A DNA stretch of 64,000 nucleotides, taken from positions 558,001-622,000 of the forward strand of contig CAWGPR010000012.1 of the NCBI GenBank assembly GCA_963824475.1, written 5' to 3'. Under the pieces are notes generated by a model. That model made no database searches. It was not told where the DNA came from and worked only from the letters and a program-made list of their open reading frames with translations. The DNA is from Roseiarcus sp963824475 (GTDB lineage: Bacteria > Pseudomonadota > Alphaproteobacteria > Rhizobiales > Beijerinckiaceae). Below, piece after piece: positions 8,403 through 16,993 of the stretch; within the stretch, counting starts at the first letter, position 1; each line of letters opens with the position of its first letter. A program made the position numbers and the translations under genes.

Positions 8403-8636
8403 ATGAAGTCCGACATCCATCCCAACTATCACATGATCAAGGTCGTCATGACCAATGGCGTCGAGTTCATGACCCGCTCGACCTACGGCGAAGACGGCGC
8501 GACGCTGCATCTCGACATCGACCCGAACACCCATCCGGCCTGGACCGGCGGATCGCAGCAGCTGGTCGATCGCGGCGGGCGATTGTCGCGCTTCAACACC
8601 CGCTTCGGCGGTCTTGGCATCGGCGCCAAGAAGTAG
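8403..8636 (+). CDS. rpmE: 50S ribosomal protein L31
   Basis: 77 residues beginning M-K-S-D-I-H-P-N-Y-H, the conserved start of alphaproteobacterial L31. An ATG two codons upstream (8397) is the other possible start. The body has DIDPNTHPAWTGG and RFNTRFGG, diagnostic for the family. The CxxC zinc motif of some L31 proteins is absent, so this is the zinc-independent form. L31 binds at the central protuberance and bridges the ribosomal subunits. It is monocistronic. Confidence 0.97.
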   Translation: MKSDIHPNYHMIKVVMTNGVEFMTRSTYGEDGATLHLDIDPNTHPAWTGGSQQLVDRGGRLSRFNTRFGGLGIGAKK

Positions 8637-8661
8637 GACGCCTCACCCTTGCCCTCTCCTT

Positions 8662-8750
8662 CGGCGCCCGAGCGCCGATTGCTTTTGGGCTGACGCGGCC
8701 AATTGTAGCCGCGCTCGTTGAGCGCGGCGGACGCGGTCAGCGACCGCGTC
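8662..8750. repeat. Three successive GC-rich hairpins after rpmE
   Basis: CGGCGC/GCGCCG (8662-8677), CCGCGCTC-GTT-GAGCGCGG (8709-8727) and GACGCGGTC-AGC-GACCGCGTC (8730-8750) are all perfect inverted repeats. They fill the space between the converging rpmE and peptidase genes. They may act as a bidirectional terminator or be dispersed palindromic repeats. Confidence 0.55.
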
Positions 8751-8783
8751 TACACGTCCAATTCGACGGAATTGCAATCTTCC

Positions 8784-9644
8784 CTAGCGGGCCGACAGCC
8801 TTCGCACGCTGGTGACCTGGCCGCCGCCATTGGCGGCGATCCGGTCGCGCGCCTCCGCCAGCGGCTCGCTCACCGTCTTCATGTGCCAGCCGTTGGCGTG
8901 AAGCAGCGTGCTGGAATTGCGCATGATCCCGACGTGCCCCTTCCAGAACACGAGATCGCCACGCGCGAGCGGCGCCTTCGGGTCGTCGATGGCGACCGGC
9001 TCGCCTAACACCGCCTCCTGCATGTCGCTGTCGCGCGGCGACGCAACGCCCGCGGCGGTCAGCGCCGTCTGCACGAGGGCCGAGCAGTCGATGCCCTCTG
9101 ACGTCCGGCCGCCCCAGAGGTAGGGCGTCTCGAGAAAAAGCTCGGCGACCGCGACAGGGTCCGGTTCGCGCGCGCCCAATTCCGCCAAATGGCGCGACCA
9201 GAGGTAAAGTCCGTCCTCCGAGACCGCGAAATCGCCCTCACGGGCCACGATGGTAAGCCGCGCGCCGAGCGAGAGCGCGATCCGCGGCGGCAGCTTGATC
9301 GCGGGGCCTGGATAGGCGTGCGTGCGCAGCGCAGCAACGCGATGCGTCGACTCGGTTGGAGCGCCCAGAGAATCCGCCGGCAGATAGCCGACATAGTGGT
9401 CGCGCTCGAGCTGCGCCCAGGCCCACCCCTCGCTCTCGTCATAGACCGTGACCGTCTCCCCGAAGAGCGCCTCGGTCTCCAGCGGCGCGTTCGGATCAGG
9501 CCCTCGCCTCAATGACGCGCTGGCCGTGACGACCTGCGCGGCGCGCCCTTCGACATAGCGGGACGCCTCAACCTGGCTGCGCAGATAAGCTGCGGCGAGG
9601 TCGGGGCGAACAGGCGTGATTCGAGGATCGAGGGCGAGAATCAT
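8784..9644 (-). CDS. NlpC/P60 (C40) peptidase with SH3 domains
   Basis: 286 residues. Residues about 35-170 form two bacterial SH3-like units (AAQVVTASASLRRGPD, then TVYDESEGWAWAQLERDHYVGYLP). The C-terminal 110 residues are an NlpC/P60 domain: catalytic Cys in SEGIDCSALVQ, His in KGHVGIM and the third residue in LLHANGWHM. Such enzymes cleave gamma-D-glutamyl-diamino acid bonds in peptidoglycan peptides. No signal peptide is seen, which fits the cytoplasmic recycling-type paralogues often found beside leucyl aminopeptidase; that partner is not in the window. Confidence 0.9.
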   Translation of the reverse strand: MILALDPRITPVRPDLAAAYLRSQVEASRYVEGRAAQVVTASASLRRGPDPNAPLETEALFGETVTVYDESEGWAWAQLERDHYVGYLPADSLGAPTESTHRVAALRTHAYPGPAIKLPPRIALSLGARLTIVAREGDFAVSEDGLYLWSRHLAELGAREPDPVAVAELFLETPYLWGGRTSEGIDCSALVQTALTAAGVASPRDSDMQEAVLGEPVAIDDPKAPLARGDLVFWKGHVGIMRNSSTLLHANGWHMKTVSEPLAEARDRIAANGGGQVTSVRRLSAR

Positions 9645-9725
9645 GGGGCGGCGCGCGGCTCACCCTTATCATCGGCGGACGCGCTTGGCGAAGCCTCAAT
9701 CGCCCCGCTGCAGCCGCGACCCGGC

Positions 9726-10850
9726 CTAGTCGAACAAGCCCTCGATGAGGGCGTCCTTTGCGCCGCAGGCGTGGCCGAGGCAATCAACTCCGTAGGCGGC
9801 TTCAAGGGTCGCGAGCAGATTATAGTGATTGAAAGGCGTGTCGATTTTGCGCGCCGGCGCAGCAGCCTTGCTGGTGACCACGATCAGCGGCGCGCGCGCC
9901 CCGCCGAGCACAGCTCCGTTGCGGCCGATCGGGCTGCCCTTGATCCCGGACGCGCCGGCATAGTCATCCTCGTCCCAAACGATGACGATCGCCGTGTCGT
10001 CTTTCCATATGGGCGCCGCGCGGATCGCTTCGACCGTTTGCCGCAGATATTGGTCGCCCAGGCGGATCACCGAATGGTCGAGGCCGGATTTTGGATAGCC
10101 GCAGTCCGGCGCGCCGATTGCGACCGCACAGGAAGCCGATATGCCGTGCATGCCGTGGCATTGGTCGGGCGAAATCCAGGTGAAGCGGGCGAGATCGCCC
10201 TTGAGGTCGGCGGCGAACCCGTCGTCGGGCAGGAGCTTGGCCATGCGCGCCGGATCATTGGGGAAGTTGGAGAAATAGACGAACGGATTATGCTTTTGCG
10301 CATAGAGCTTGGCGATGACCTTTCCGTTCGCGTCGAGCGGCGCGTATTCCACGGTCTTCTGGTCGGCCGGGAGCCCCTGCATGTAGACTTTCCAGGACAC
10401 CTTGGCCTCATCGAGCTGGTCGATCAGAGTCTTGCCGGCGAACAGATGGGCGGTTTCGGCGGCCTGCTTTTCTTGTTCGTCGGTCAGGAGACGACCGGCC
10501 GTCGCCGGCTCATCGGCGTCGGGGACAAATTCCTCGGGCTTGCATTTGACGTCGGCGCCAGCCTTGCAGTCGTCATGGATCCCCATGTCATCGCCCGCAA
10601 TCAGCGCGAGATAGTTGGGAAGGCTCGGATGGGTGACGCCGTAATATTGCGTGGCGTAGCGCACGCCCGGCTCGGCGATCAGTTCGTTGATGAACGGCGC
10701 GTCCGCCTTGTTGCCGAAGAGAGTGTCAGTCCCGTGGTTCTCCATCATGATGAGGATGACGTGCTTCGGCGCGGCGGCTGAGACGGGGCCATGACCAAGG
10801 ATGAAACCGGCGGCTGCGACAATGGTGAGCGCGGCGGAGCGGACGGTCAT
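9726..10850 (-). CDS. Secreted phosphoesterase (PF04185 family; acid phosphatase or phospholipase C-like)
   Basis: 374 residues with a cleavable signal peptide (MTVRSAALTIVAAAGFILG...VSAAA). The mature protein starts KHVILIMMENHGTDTLFG, the metal-binding ENxSxD-like opening of the phosphoesterase superfamily. HPSLPNYLALIAGD and IVIVWDEDDYAG follow, with H and D metal ligands. It probably hydrolyses phosphomonoesters or phospholipid head groups in the periplasm; which one is not decidable. Start supported by GAGGA about 8 bases before ATG. Confidence 0.85.
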   Translation of the reverse strand: MTVRSAALTIVAAAGFILGHGPVSAAAPKHVILIMMENHGTDTLFGNKADAPFINELIAEPGVRYATQYYGVTHPSLPNYLALIAGDDMGIHDDCKAGADVKCKPEEFVPDADEPATAGRLLTDEQEKQAAETAHLFAGKTLIDQLDEAKVSWKVYMQGLPADQKTVEYAPLDANGKVIAKLYAQKHNPFVYFSNFPNDPARMAKLLPDDGFAADLKGDLARFTWISPDQCHGMHGISASCAVAIGAPDCGYPKSGLDHSVIRLGDQYLRQTVEAIRAAPIWKDDTAIVIVWDEDDYAGASGIKGSPIGRNGAVLGGARAPLIVVTSKAAAPARKIDTPFNHYNLLATLEAAYGVDCLGHACGAKDALIEGLFD

Positions 10851-11054
10851 TCCGGAATCCTCGATTTCCCTGTAGGGGAGCCAAACAAAGCGTCGACAGT
10901 CTATCGGATAGGGGCGCCGAATGACACGCCCATGACTTGGCCTTGCTCGGATGACTCGGCCTTGCTCGGAGCGGGCTTCGTCGATGGCGGTTGAGCGGCC
11001 CCTCCATCGGGCTTAGATAGGCGAGCGCGCCGCAAGCGCGCCGGGAGAAGCGCC

Positions 11055-12740
11055 ATGGCAGCCCTCGCCGACCGACAGGACAATTTCCGTAGCGTCCTCG
11101 ACCCTTACGGGGCCGTCACCCACGAGGTGTTCAACCAGCCTGTCGAGCTCGTCGACTTCAATCTTTACGCGTCCGATGCGGCGCTGAAGGAGGCGGTCAA
11201 GCGCGAGGGCGTCGCATGGGCGATCGCTGGGCTCGACGCGTTCGGCGCGCGCGCCGGCTCGGCCGAGTTTCTGGAGCTTGGGACGCTGGCCAATAAGAAC
11301 CCGCCCGAACTCGACACCCACGATCGCTACGGCCGGCGCGTCGATCTCGTCCGCTTCCATGCCTCCTATCATGCGCTGATGAAGGCCTCGATCGAGGAGG
11401 GCCTGCATTCATCGCCCTGGACCGATCCGCGCGAGGGCGCGCATGTGGCGCGGGCGGCGCGCTACTACATGCAGACTGAGGTCGAGGCCGGTCATGGCTG
11501 CCCGATCACCATGACCTTCGCCGCGAGTCCTTGTCTCAAATTGCAGGGAGACCTTGCCGCTGAGTGGCTGCCGAAGATCCATGCGCGCGTCTACGACCCG
11601 CGCAATGTTCCCGCTGAGCAGAAACAGGGCGTGACGATCGGCATGGCGATGACCGAGAAGCAGGGCGGCTCGGACGTGCGCGCCAATACGACGCGAGCGA
11701 TTCCCGTCGGCGCCGAGGGGCCGGGCCATGCTTACGAACTCGTCGGCCACAAGTTCTTCGTCTCGGCGCCGATGTGTGACGCGTTTCTAGTGCTCGCGCA
11801 GGCGCCGGGAGGCCTCTCGTGTTTTCTTGCGCCCCGCTGGCGTCCCGACGGAACGAAAAACCCGCTCCAGATCATCCGCCTCAAGCGCAAGATGGGCAAT
11901 GTCTCCAACGCGTCGAGCGAGACGGAGCTGCGCGGCGCGCTTGGCTTTATGGTCGGGCCGGAGGGCAGGGGAGTGCCGACGATCATCGAGATGGTCGCCA
12001 TGACCCGCTTCGACTGCATGATCGGCTCGTCCGCCGGCATGCGAATGGCGGTCTCGCAGGCGATCAACCATTGCCGGCAGCGCAAGGCGTTCGGCGCGCT
12101 CCTGATCGACCAGCCGATCATGACCGCGGTGCTCGCCGACCTCGCGATCGAGGCCGAGGCGGCGCTGACGCTCACCATGCGCATCGCCCGCGCGCTCGAT
12201 CATCGCGACGACGGCCATGAGGACGCGCTGGTGCGCTTAGGCTCCGCGATCGGCAAATACTGGATCTGCAAGCGGACGCCGGGCCACGCCTACGAGGCGC
12301 TCGAATGTCTCGGCGGCTCGGGGGTGATGGAGGATAGCCCCATGCCGCGCCTCTATCGCGAGGCGCCGGTCAACGCGATCTGGGAGGGGAGCGGCAACGT
12401 CCAGTGCCTCGATATTGCGCGCGCGATCCAGCGTTCGCCGCAGACGCTCGCCGCCTATCTCGCCGAAGTCTCCTCGGTGAAAGGCGAGAGCGCGGCGCTC
12501 GACGCCCATGTCGCCGCGCTCAAGGATGACCTCAGCGACCTCGCTGATTTCGAGAGCGGCGCGCGCGATCTTTGCGACCGGCTCGCCATCGGGCTGCAGG
12601 CGGCGACGCTCATTCGCGCCGGCTCGCCCGTGGCCGAGGCCTTCAGCCGCTCGCGCATCGAGAGCCGCGGCGCGCACCAGTATGGCGCGCTGACCGGCGT
12701 TGATACTAAGGCCATCGTCAAGAGGGCCGCGCCGCGCTGA
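11055..12740 (+). CDS. aidB: AidB-like acyl-CoA dehydrogenase family flavoprotein
   Basis: 561 residues, longer than catabolic acyl-CoA dehydrogenases (about 380) and typical of AidB, linked to the adaptive response to DNA alkylation. It shows the AidB-type N-terminal extension (YGAVTHEVFNQPVELVDFNLY) and the FAD-site segment MAMTEKQGGSDVRANTT. The C-terminal YEALECLGGSGVMEDSPM and NAIWEGSGNVQCLD are strongly conserved in AidB. Ribosome-binding site gggagaag precedes ATG. No ada or alkB gene is nearby, so regulation is unknown. Isovaleryl-CoA dehydrogenase-like activity is a weak alternative. Confidence 0.88.
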   Translation: MAALADRQDNFRSVLDPYGAVTHEVFNQPVELVDFNLYASDAALKEAVKREGVAWAIAGLDAFGARAGSAEFLELGTLANKNPPELDTHDRYGRRVDLVRFHASYHALMKASIEEGLHSSPWTDPREGAHVARAARYYMQTEVEAGHGCPITMTFAASPCLKLQGDLAAEWLPKIHARVYDPRNVPAEQKQGVTIGMAMTEKQGGSDVRANTTRAIPVGAEGPGHAYELVGHKFFVSAPMCDAFLVLAQAPGGLSCFLAPRWRPDGTKNPLQIIRLKRKMGNVSNASSETELRGALGFMVGPEGRGVPTIIEMVAMTRFDCMIGSSAGMRMAVSQAINHCRQRKAFGALLIDQPIMTAVLADLAIEAEAALTLTMRIARALDHRDDGHEDALVRLGSAIGKYWICKRTPGHAYEALECLGGSGVMEDSPMPRLYREAPVNAIWEGSGNVQCLDIARAIQRSPQTLAAYLAEVSSVKGESAALDAHVAALKDDLSDLADFESGARDLCDRLAIGLQAATLIRAGSPVAEAFSRSRIESRGAHQYGALTGVDTKAIVKRAAPR

Positions 12741-12755
12741 AGCCCTCACCCCCGG

Positions 12756-12818
12756 CCCCTCTCCCCATAGCCCGTCGAAGACGGGCGTTCTTTAAGAACG
12801 TCCTATGAGGGAGAGGGG
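12756..12818. repeat. Dispersed double-hairpin repeat, copy 1
   Basis: An outer inverted repeat CCCCTCTCCC/GGGAGAGGGG (12756-12765 and 12809-12818) encloses GCCCGTC-GAA-GACGGGC (12770-12786) and GTTCTTTAAGAAC, then GTCCTAT. A second copy with the same layout but different outer arms lies near 54880. It sits between converging genes. Confidence 0.7.
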
Positions 12819-12839
12819 AGCCGGCGCCGCCGGGCGCGC

Positions 12840-13079
12840 TCAGGCCAGGTTGCCCTCGCCGCTGGGCTCTTCGACCAGTTCCTCCAATTCCGCCATCGTT
12901 TGTTCGACGGTCCGATGATGCGGCTCTTCGTACCAGACGGAAGCGACCCTCTCGACGTCGCTCGAGCTTACGCTGACATGAGTGACGTGAGGCCGCTGCA
13001 ATTCCAAGAAATCATTGATGTCGTTCTCCAGCGACTGAATCGGTGTAGTCACGCCCAAGGAAAAGAGCTTCACCCGCAT
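12840..13079 (-). CDS. Hypothetical 79-residue protein
   Basis: A short frame starting M-R-V-K-L-F-S-L-G-V with ggag about 8 bases upstream. It is acidic (ELEELVEEPSGEGNLA at the end) with segments ENDINDFLELQRPHVTHVSVS and WYEEPHHRTVEQTM; no signal peptide or membrane helix. I do not recognise a family. It shares its frame with a long open stretch that continues out of frame from the binding-protein gene, so it is easily mistaken for that protein's C-terminus. The separate ribosome-binding site and intervening hairpin argue that it is its own gene. Confidence 0.55.
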   Translation of the reverse strand: MRVKLFSLGVTTPIQSLENDINDFLELQRPHVTHVSVSSSDVERVASVWYEEPHHRTVEQTMAELEELVEEPSGEGNLA

Positions 13080-13228
13080 TGCTTGACTCCGATATGGCCT
13101 GACGTCTCGATGAGAGCGCTTCCTTTTCGCAGGTGAAGACGCGCCCTCCGGCCTGATCTTAGCCCCTGGCGTCAGATTTATGGGTGGGCGGACCGTCTCG
13201 AGAACGCCGTTCCGCACTAAGCGCGTTG

Positions 13229-13258
13229 GCCGCCCTCCGCAACGAGCGGCAGGGCGGC
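13229..13258. terminator. Hairpin downstream of the pyrimidine-locus operon
   Basis: GCCGCCCT (13229-13236) pairs with AGGGCGGC (13251-13258) and CCGC with GCGG inside. It lies 24 bases beyond the binding-protein stop on the minus strand. There is no T run, so intrinsic termination is uncertain; it may be a 3' stabilising structure. Confidence 0.45.
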
Positions 13259-13282
13259 GACGGTTGAGCGCGCCTCCGGCGC

Positions 13283-14276
13283 TTACTTGCCGAGCGCCTT
13301 GTCGGTGACCACTGTCGTATAGGCGCCGGTTGGCTCCTTCGAGATCACGGGGTCGGAGCCGCCGGTCAAAAGCGTCTTCACCGTGCGCTCGTAGTCGGCC
13401 TTGTCGAGCCTGCCGTCGGAGCCTTGGGTGAGCTTGTTGATCTCGCTCAGCATCTGCGTCTGATGGTGCTCGGTCTGGGCGCCGGTCGAAATCGTTGTCG
13501 AGCACGATCTTGACCGCTTCCTCGGGATGCGCGCGCGCATAATCCCAGCCCTTCATCGAAGCCTTGACGAAGCGGGCCATCTTGTCGACGAAGGCCGGGT
13601 CCTTGAGCTTGTCCTCCATCACGTAGAGGCCGTCCTCGAGGGTGGCGACACCCTGATCCTCGTATTTGAACACCACCAGCTGGTCGGGCTTGTAGCCGGC
13701 GTCGATCACCTGCCAATATTCGTTGTAAGTCATGGTGGAGATGCAGTCGGCCTGCTTCTGCAACAGCGGATCGACGTTGAAGCCCTGCTTCACCACCTTG
13801 ACGCCGCCCGGCGAGCCGTCGGTCTTGAAGTGGAGCTTGCTCATCCAGTTGAGGAACGGATATTCGTTGCCGTAGAACCAAACGCCGAGCGTGCGGCCCT
13901 TGAGATCCTCGGGCTTCTTGATGCCGGTGTCGGCGCGGCAGGTGAGTTCGAGCCCCGAGTGCTTGAAGGGCTGGGCGATATTGACCATCGGCGCGCCCTT
14001 TTCGCGCGCCGCGAGCGCCGCCGGCATCCAGTCCACCACGACGTCGGCGCCGCCGCCGGCCAGCACCTGCTCGGGCGCGATGTCCGGCCCGCCAGGCTTG
14101 ATCGTCACGTCGAGCCCCTCGGCCTTGTAGAAGCCCTTGTCCTTGGCCACGTAGTAGCCGGCGAATTGGGCTTGCGTGACCCATTTAAGCTGTAGCGTGA
14201 CCTTGTCGTCGGCATGCGCCACGGCCGTGGCCGCGATCGCCGCGACGCCGGCGAGTGCGAACATGATCGATTTCAT
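13283..14276 (-). pseudogene. NMT1/THI5-like ABC transporter substrate-binding protein, frameshifted
   Basis: Starts with a signal peptide (MKSIMFALAGVAAIAATAVAHA) and an NMT1-type mature part (LQLKWVTQAQFAGYYVAKD, GGGADVVVDWMPAALAAREKG). The frame runs well to IVLDND near 13492. The true C-terminus then continues in another frame (STGAQTEHHQTQMLSEINKLT ... VVTDKALGK, stop at 13283). One extra base in the AAA run at 13489-13491 explains the shift; without it the protein is about 330 residues, normal for the family. It is last in the pyrimidine operon and should deliver pyrimidines or their breakdown products to the two permeases. Either the gene is decaying or the base is a sequencing error. 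Confidence 0.87.
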
Positions 14277-14345
14277 TTTGAACTCCCTCGTGTTGAACCC
14301 CGGTTTTGCCGCCGCGCCTAAGACCTATCGTATGCGGTGAAAAGC

Positions 14346-15122
14346 TCAAGCCTCCTTCGCGCGATAGGAGGCGTGCCAGAACGTCACCCGGCGCTCGACG
14401 CCGGCGACGAGCGCGTAGAAAAGCGAGCCGGTCAGCGCGGCGACGACGATCGTCGCCCACACCATATCGATTTGCAGCCGGCCGACTTCAGTCGAGATGC
14501 GAAAGCCCATGCCTACGATCGGCGTGCCGAAGAACTCGGCGACGATGGCGCCGATCATGGCGAGCGTCGTGTTGATCTTGAGCGCATTGAAGATAAAGGG
14601 CATCGCGACCGGCAGGCGCAGCGCGAGCAGGGTCTGCCAATAGTTGGCGCCGTAGGTCTTCATGAGATCCCGCTCCATCGCCCCGGCGCTCGAAAGCCCG
14701 GCGATCGTGTTCACCAGCATTGGGAAGAAGGTCATCACGACGACCACCGCCGCCTTCGACTGCCAGTCGAAGCCGAACCACATCACCATGATCGGCGCGA
14801 CGCCGACGATCGGCAGCGCGGAAACCAGATTGCCGATCGGCATGAGGCCGCGTTGCAGAAATTGCGAGCGGTCGATCAGGATCGCGACGACAAATCCCGC
14901 GAGCGAGCCAACGACGTAGCCCGCCAGCACGCCTTGAATGGTCTGCCGGAAATCGGCTGCGAGCGTGGGTATGGACGTAACGAAGCGCGTCGCGATCACC
15001 GAGGGCGGAGGCAGGATGATCGCCGGAACATGGGCGAGCCGGACTCCGGCCTCCCAGATCGCGATCACCGCGAGGCCGAAGGCGAGCGGCGGCAAGAGCT
15101 CGGCGAGGCGCCGGGACGTCAT
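14346..15122 (-). CDS. ABC transporter permease (SsuC/TauC type), second subunit
   Basis: 258 residues from ATG 15122 (MTSRRLAELLPPLAFGL), overlapping the stop of the preceding permease in ATGA. It has about six membrane helices and the binding-protein-dependent permease loop, EAA-like, at GAMERDLMKTYGANYWQTLLALRLPVAMPF. It forms a heterodimeric inner-membrane channel with the upstream permease. The upstream in-frame extension to 15611 is an out-of-frame shadow of that gene. Substrate inferred from context: pyrimidine-related. Confidence 0.9.
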   Translation of the reverse strand: MTSRRLAELLPPLAFGLAVIAIWEAGVRLAHVPAIILPPPSVIATRFVTSIPTLAADFRQTIQGVLAGYVVGSLAGFVVAILIDRSQFLQRGLMPIGNLVSALPIVGVAPIMVMWFGFDWQSKAAVVVVMTFFPMLVNTIAGLSSAGAMERDLMKTYGANYWQTLLALRLPVAMPFIFNALKINTTLAMIGAIVAEFFGTPIVGMGFRISTEVGRLQIDMVWATIVVAALTGSLFYALVAGVERRVTFWHASYRAKEA

Positions 15123-15985
15123 GACGCGAACGCCATGCGGCCCTGGGTGAACCGCTCGACGACGCCGATTGCGCCAACCAGCGCCGCCGACAGCGCCGCG
15201 GCCGCGAACAGGGCCGCCCAGATCTGCACCGTCTGCCCATAATAAGAGCCCGCCAGCAGCCGCGCGCCTAAGCCCCCGTCCTCGCTCTTGGTGACTTCGG
15301 CGACCACCGCGCCGACCAGCGCCGCGGCCGCGCCAATCTTCATACTGGCGAAGAAGAACGGCGCGCTGGCCGGCGCCCTGAGCTTGAGGAAGGTCTGCGC
15401 GCGCGTCGCCGAATAGGTGCGCATGAGGTCGAGCTGCAACGGCTCTGGCGAACGGAAACCTTTCACCATGCCGACGGTCACTGGGAAGAAGCACAGATAC
15501 GCGGCGATCGCGGCCTTGGGCGCGATTCCGGTCACGTTGAACTGGTTGAGGATGACGACGATCATCGGCGCAAGCGCAATGATCGGCACGGTTTGCGACG
15601 CCACGATCCACGGCATCATCGAGCGCTCGAGCCAGCGCATGGAGACGATGAGAACGGCAAGCCCGATGCCCAGCGCCGAGCCGATGGCGAAACCGATCAG
15701 CGTCTCTTCGAGCGTAATCGTCCCATGATAAACGAGGCTGCGCTTCGACGTCGGGGGGGTGTCGAGGACGAGCTTATAAAGTTCCGCCCCGACCTGGTGC
15801 GGCGCGGGCAGCTTCGGCCGCTCCATATTGAGCGACGCGCCAACAAGGTCCCGGGTCGAATAGTCGGCGCGCCCGGCGTTGGCGAACTGGTCGCGCTGGA
15901 GCGGCGCGTTCATGAGCGCCGCGGCGACATACCAGAGCGCGAGGATGGCGACGACGACGGTGGCGATGGGGAGCGCGGATTTCAC
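15119..15985 (-). CDS. ABC transporter permease (SsuC/TauC type), first subunit
   Basis: I place the start at GTG 15983-15985, giving 288 residues beginning with a membrane helix (SALPIATVVVAILALWYVAAAL). A longer frame to 16126 only translates the GC-rich inverted repeat into low-complexity PPCGGGKGW-like sequence. The EAA-type loop is at EPLQLDLMRTYSATRAQTF. The final four bases overlap the second permease gene. The repeat abuts the start codon, so the purine-rich repeat (gggaggga) would serve as ribosome-binding site. Confidence 0.82.
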   Translation of the reverse strand: MKSALPIATVVVAILALWYVAAALMNAPLQRDQFANAGRADYSTRDLVGASLNMERPKLPAPHQVGAELYKLVLDTPPTSKRSLVYHGTITLEETLIGFAIGSALGIGLAVLIVSMRWLERSMMPWIVASQTVPIIALAPMIVVILNQFNVTGIAPKAAIAAYLCFFPVTVGMVKGFRSPEPLQLDLMRTYSATRAQTFLKLRAPASAPFFFASMKIGAAAALVGAVVAEVTKSEDGGLGARLLAGSYYGQTVQIWAALFAAAALSAALVGAIGVVERFTQGRMAFAS

Positions 15986-16119
15986 CTCCCTCCCCCCTTG
16001 TGGGGGAGGGCTAGGGAGGGGGGCCTCGCAGACCTCGCAAGCTTTCGCGCGTCTCGCACACCGTGGAGAGGGGGGTGCGACCCCCCACCCCTTCCCTCCC
16101 CCACAAGGGGGGAGGGAGG
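15985..16119. repeat. Long inverted repeat, 26-bp perfect arms
   Basis: Arms at 15985-16010 and 16094-16119 are perfect complements over 26 bases (CCTCCCTCCCCCC core), separated by 83 bases that contain further GGGG/CCCC pairing. The left arm touches the permease start codon. The element lies inside the operon between the ATPase and permease genes, so it will be transcribed and should fold strongly. It resembles GC-rich intergenic palindromes common in Hyphomicrobiales. Confidence 0.85.
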
Positions 16120-16141
16120 AGAGCAACGATGCTGCGGGCTG

Positions 16142-16978
16142 CTACCCGTCATAGGAATGCCCCTCGCGTAGCCCGTGACGGACGCGGTTGGCGACGGCGA
16201 TGAACTCGGGCGTCTCGCGGATCTCGAGCTGGCGGTTGCGCGGGAAATTGCATTCGATCACGTCGCGGATGCGGCCCGGACGGGGCGACATGACGACGAT
16301 GTGCGACGACAGGAACACCGCTTCCGGAATCGAATGGGTGACGAACAGCACCGTCTTGCCGGTCACGTCCCAAAGTCGCAGCAATTGCTGGTTCAGCATG
16401 TCGCGCACGATCTCGTCAAGCGCGCCGAACGGTTCGTCCATCAGCAGGAGATCCGGATCGAAGGACAGCGCGCGGGCGATCAACGCGCGCTGCTGCATGC
16501 CCCCCGACAATTGCCAGGGATATTTGGCGCCGAAACCGGAAAGATTGACCAGCTCCAGCCCTTTCGCGACGCGCGCCTCGCGTTCTTTCCTGTCGAAGCC
16601 CATGATTTCGAGCGGGAGCGCGATATTGCGCGCAACGCTGCGCCATGGATAGAGCGCCGGGGCCTGGAACACGTAGCCATAAGCGCGATTGGCGCGCGCT
16701 TCACGCGGGCTCATGCTGTTGACGCGGATTGAGCCGCTGGTCGGGGTCTCGAGATCGGCGACCGCCCGCAGAAGCGTCGTCTTGCCGCAGCCCGACGGTC
16801 CGATGAAGGAGACGAACTCGCCGCGCGCGATCCTCAAGGTGACGTTGCTAAGGGCCTGCACCGGCCCGTCGGCGGTCTCGAAGCGCAACGAAAGCCCGCT
16901 GATCTCAATCGCGGCGTCCGCGGCCGGCGCCTTGCCGCCGTCGTTCGGCTTGAGCTTGGGAGCCGCCGCTACGTCCAT
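16142..16978 (-). CDS. ABC transporter ATPase (SsuB/TauB type)
   Basis: 278 residues. Walker A GPSGCGKTT near residue 60, Q-loop GYVFQAPALYPW, signature LSGGMQQRALIARAL, Walker B LLLMDEPFGALDE and H-loop FVTHSIPEA. This is the nitrate/sulfonate/taurine-type ATPase that pairs with NMT1-like binding proteins. It lies 15 bases downstream of the dihydropyrimidinase gene, in the same transcription unit. Together with the two permeases and binding protein it makes one importer. Confidence 0.93.
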   Translation of the reverse strand: MDVAAAPKLKPNDGGKAPAADAAIEISGLSLRFETADGPVQALSNVTLRIARGEFVSFIGPSGCGKTTLLRAVADLETPTSGSIRVNSMSPREARANRAYGYVFQAPALYPWRSVARNIALPLEIMGFDRKEREARVAKGLELVNLSGFGAKYPWQLSGGMQQRALIARALSFDPDLLLMDEPFGALDEIVRDMLNQQLLRLWDVTGKTVLFVTHSIPEAVFLSSHIVVMSPRPGRIRDVIECNFPRNRQLEIRETPEFIAVANRVRHGLREGHSYDG

Positions 16979-16993
16979 CGTGGCTCCGTTCTC

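Noticed and set aside
9771..10781. Large plus-strand frame opposite the phosphoesterase
   Set aside because: Antisense shadow; the minus-strand protein has a signal peptide and active-site motifs.
12840..14276. A single 478-residue binding protein
   Set aside because: After 13490 it is out of frame. The correct C-terminus (VVTDKALGK) ends at 13283, and the last 79 codons belong to a separate small gene.
15119..16126. Longer permease starting at 16126
   Set aside because: The extra 47 residues translate the GC-rich inverted repeat into low-complexity sequence; the GTG at 15985 begins the first membrane helix.
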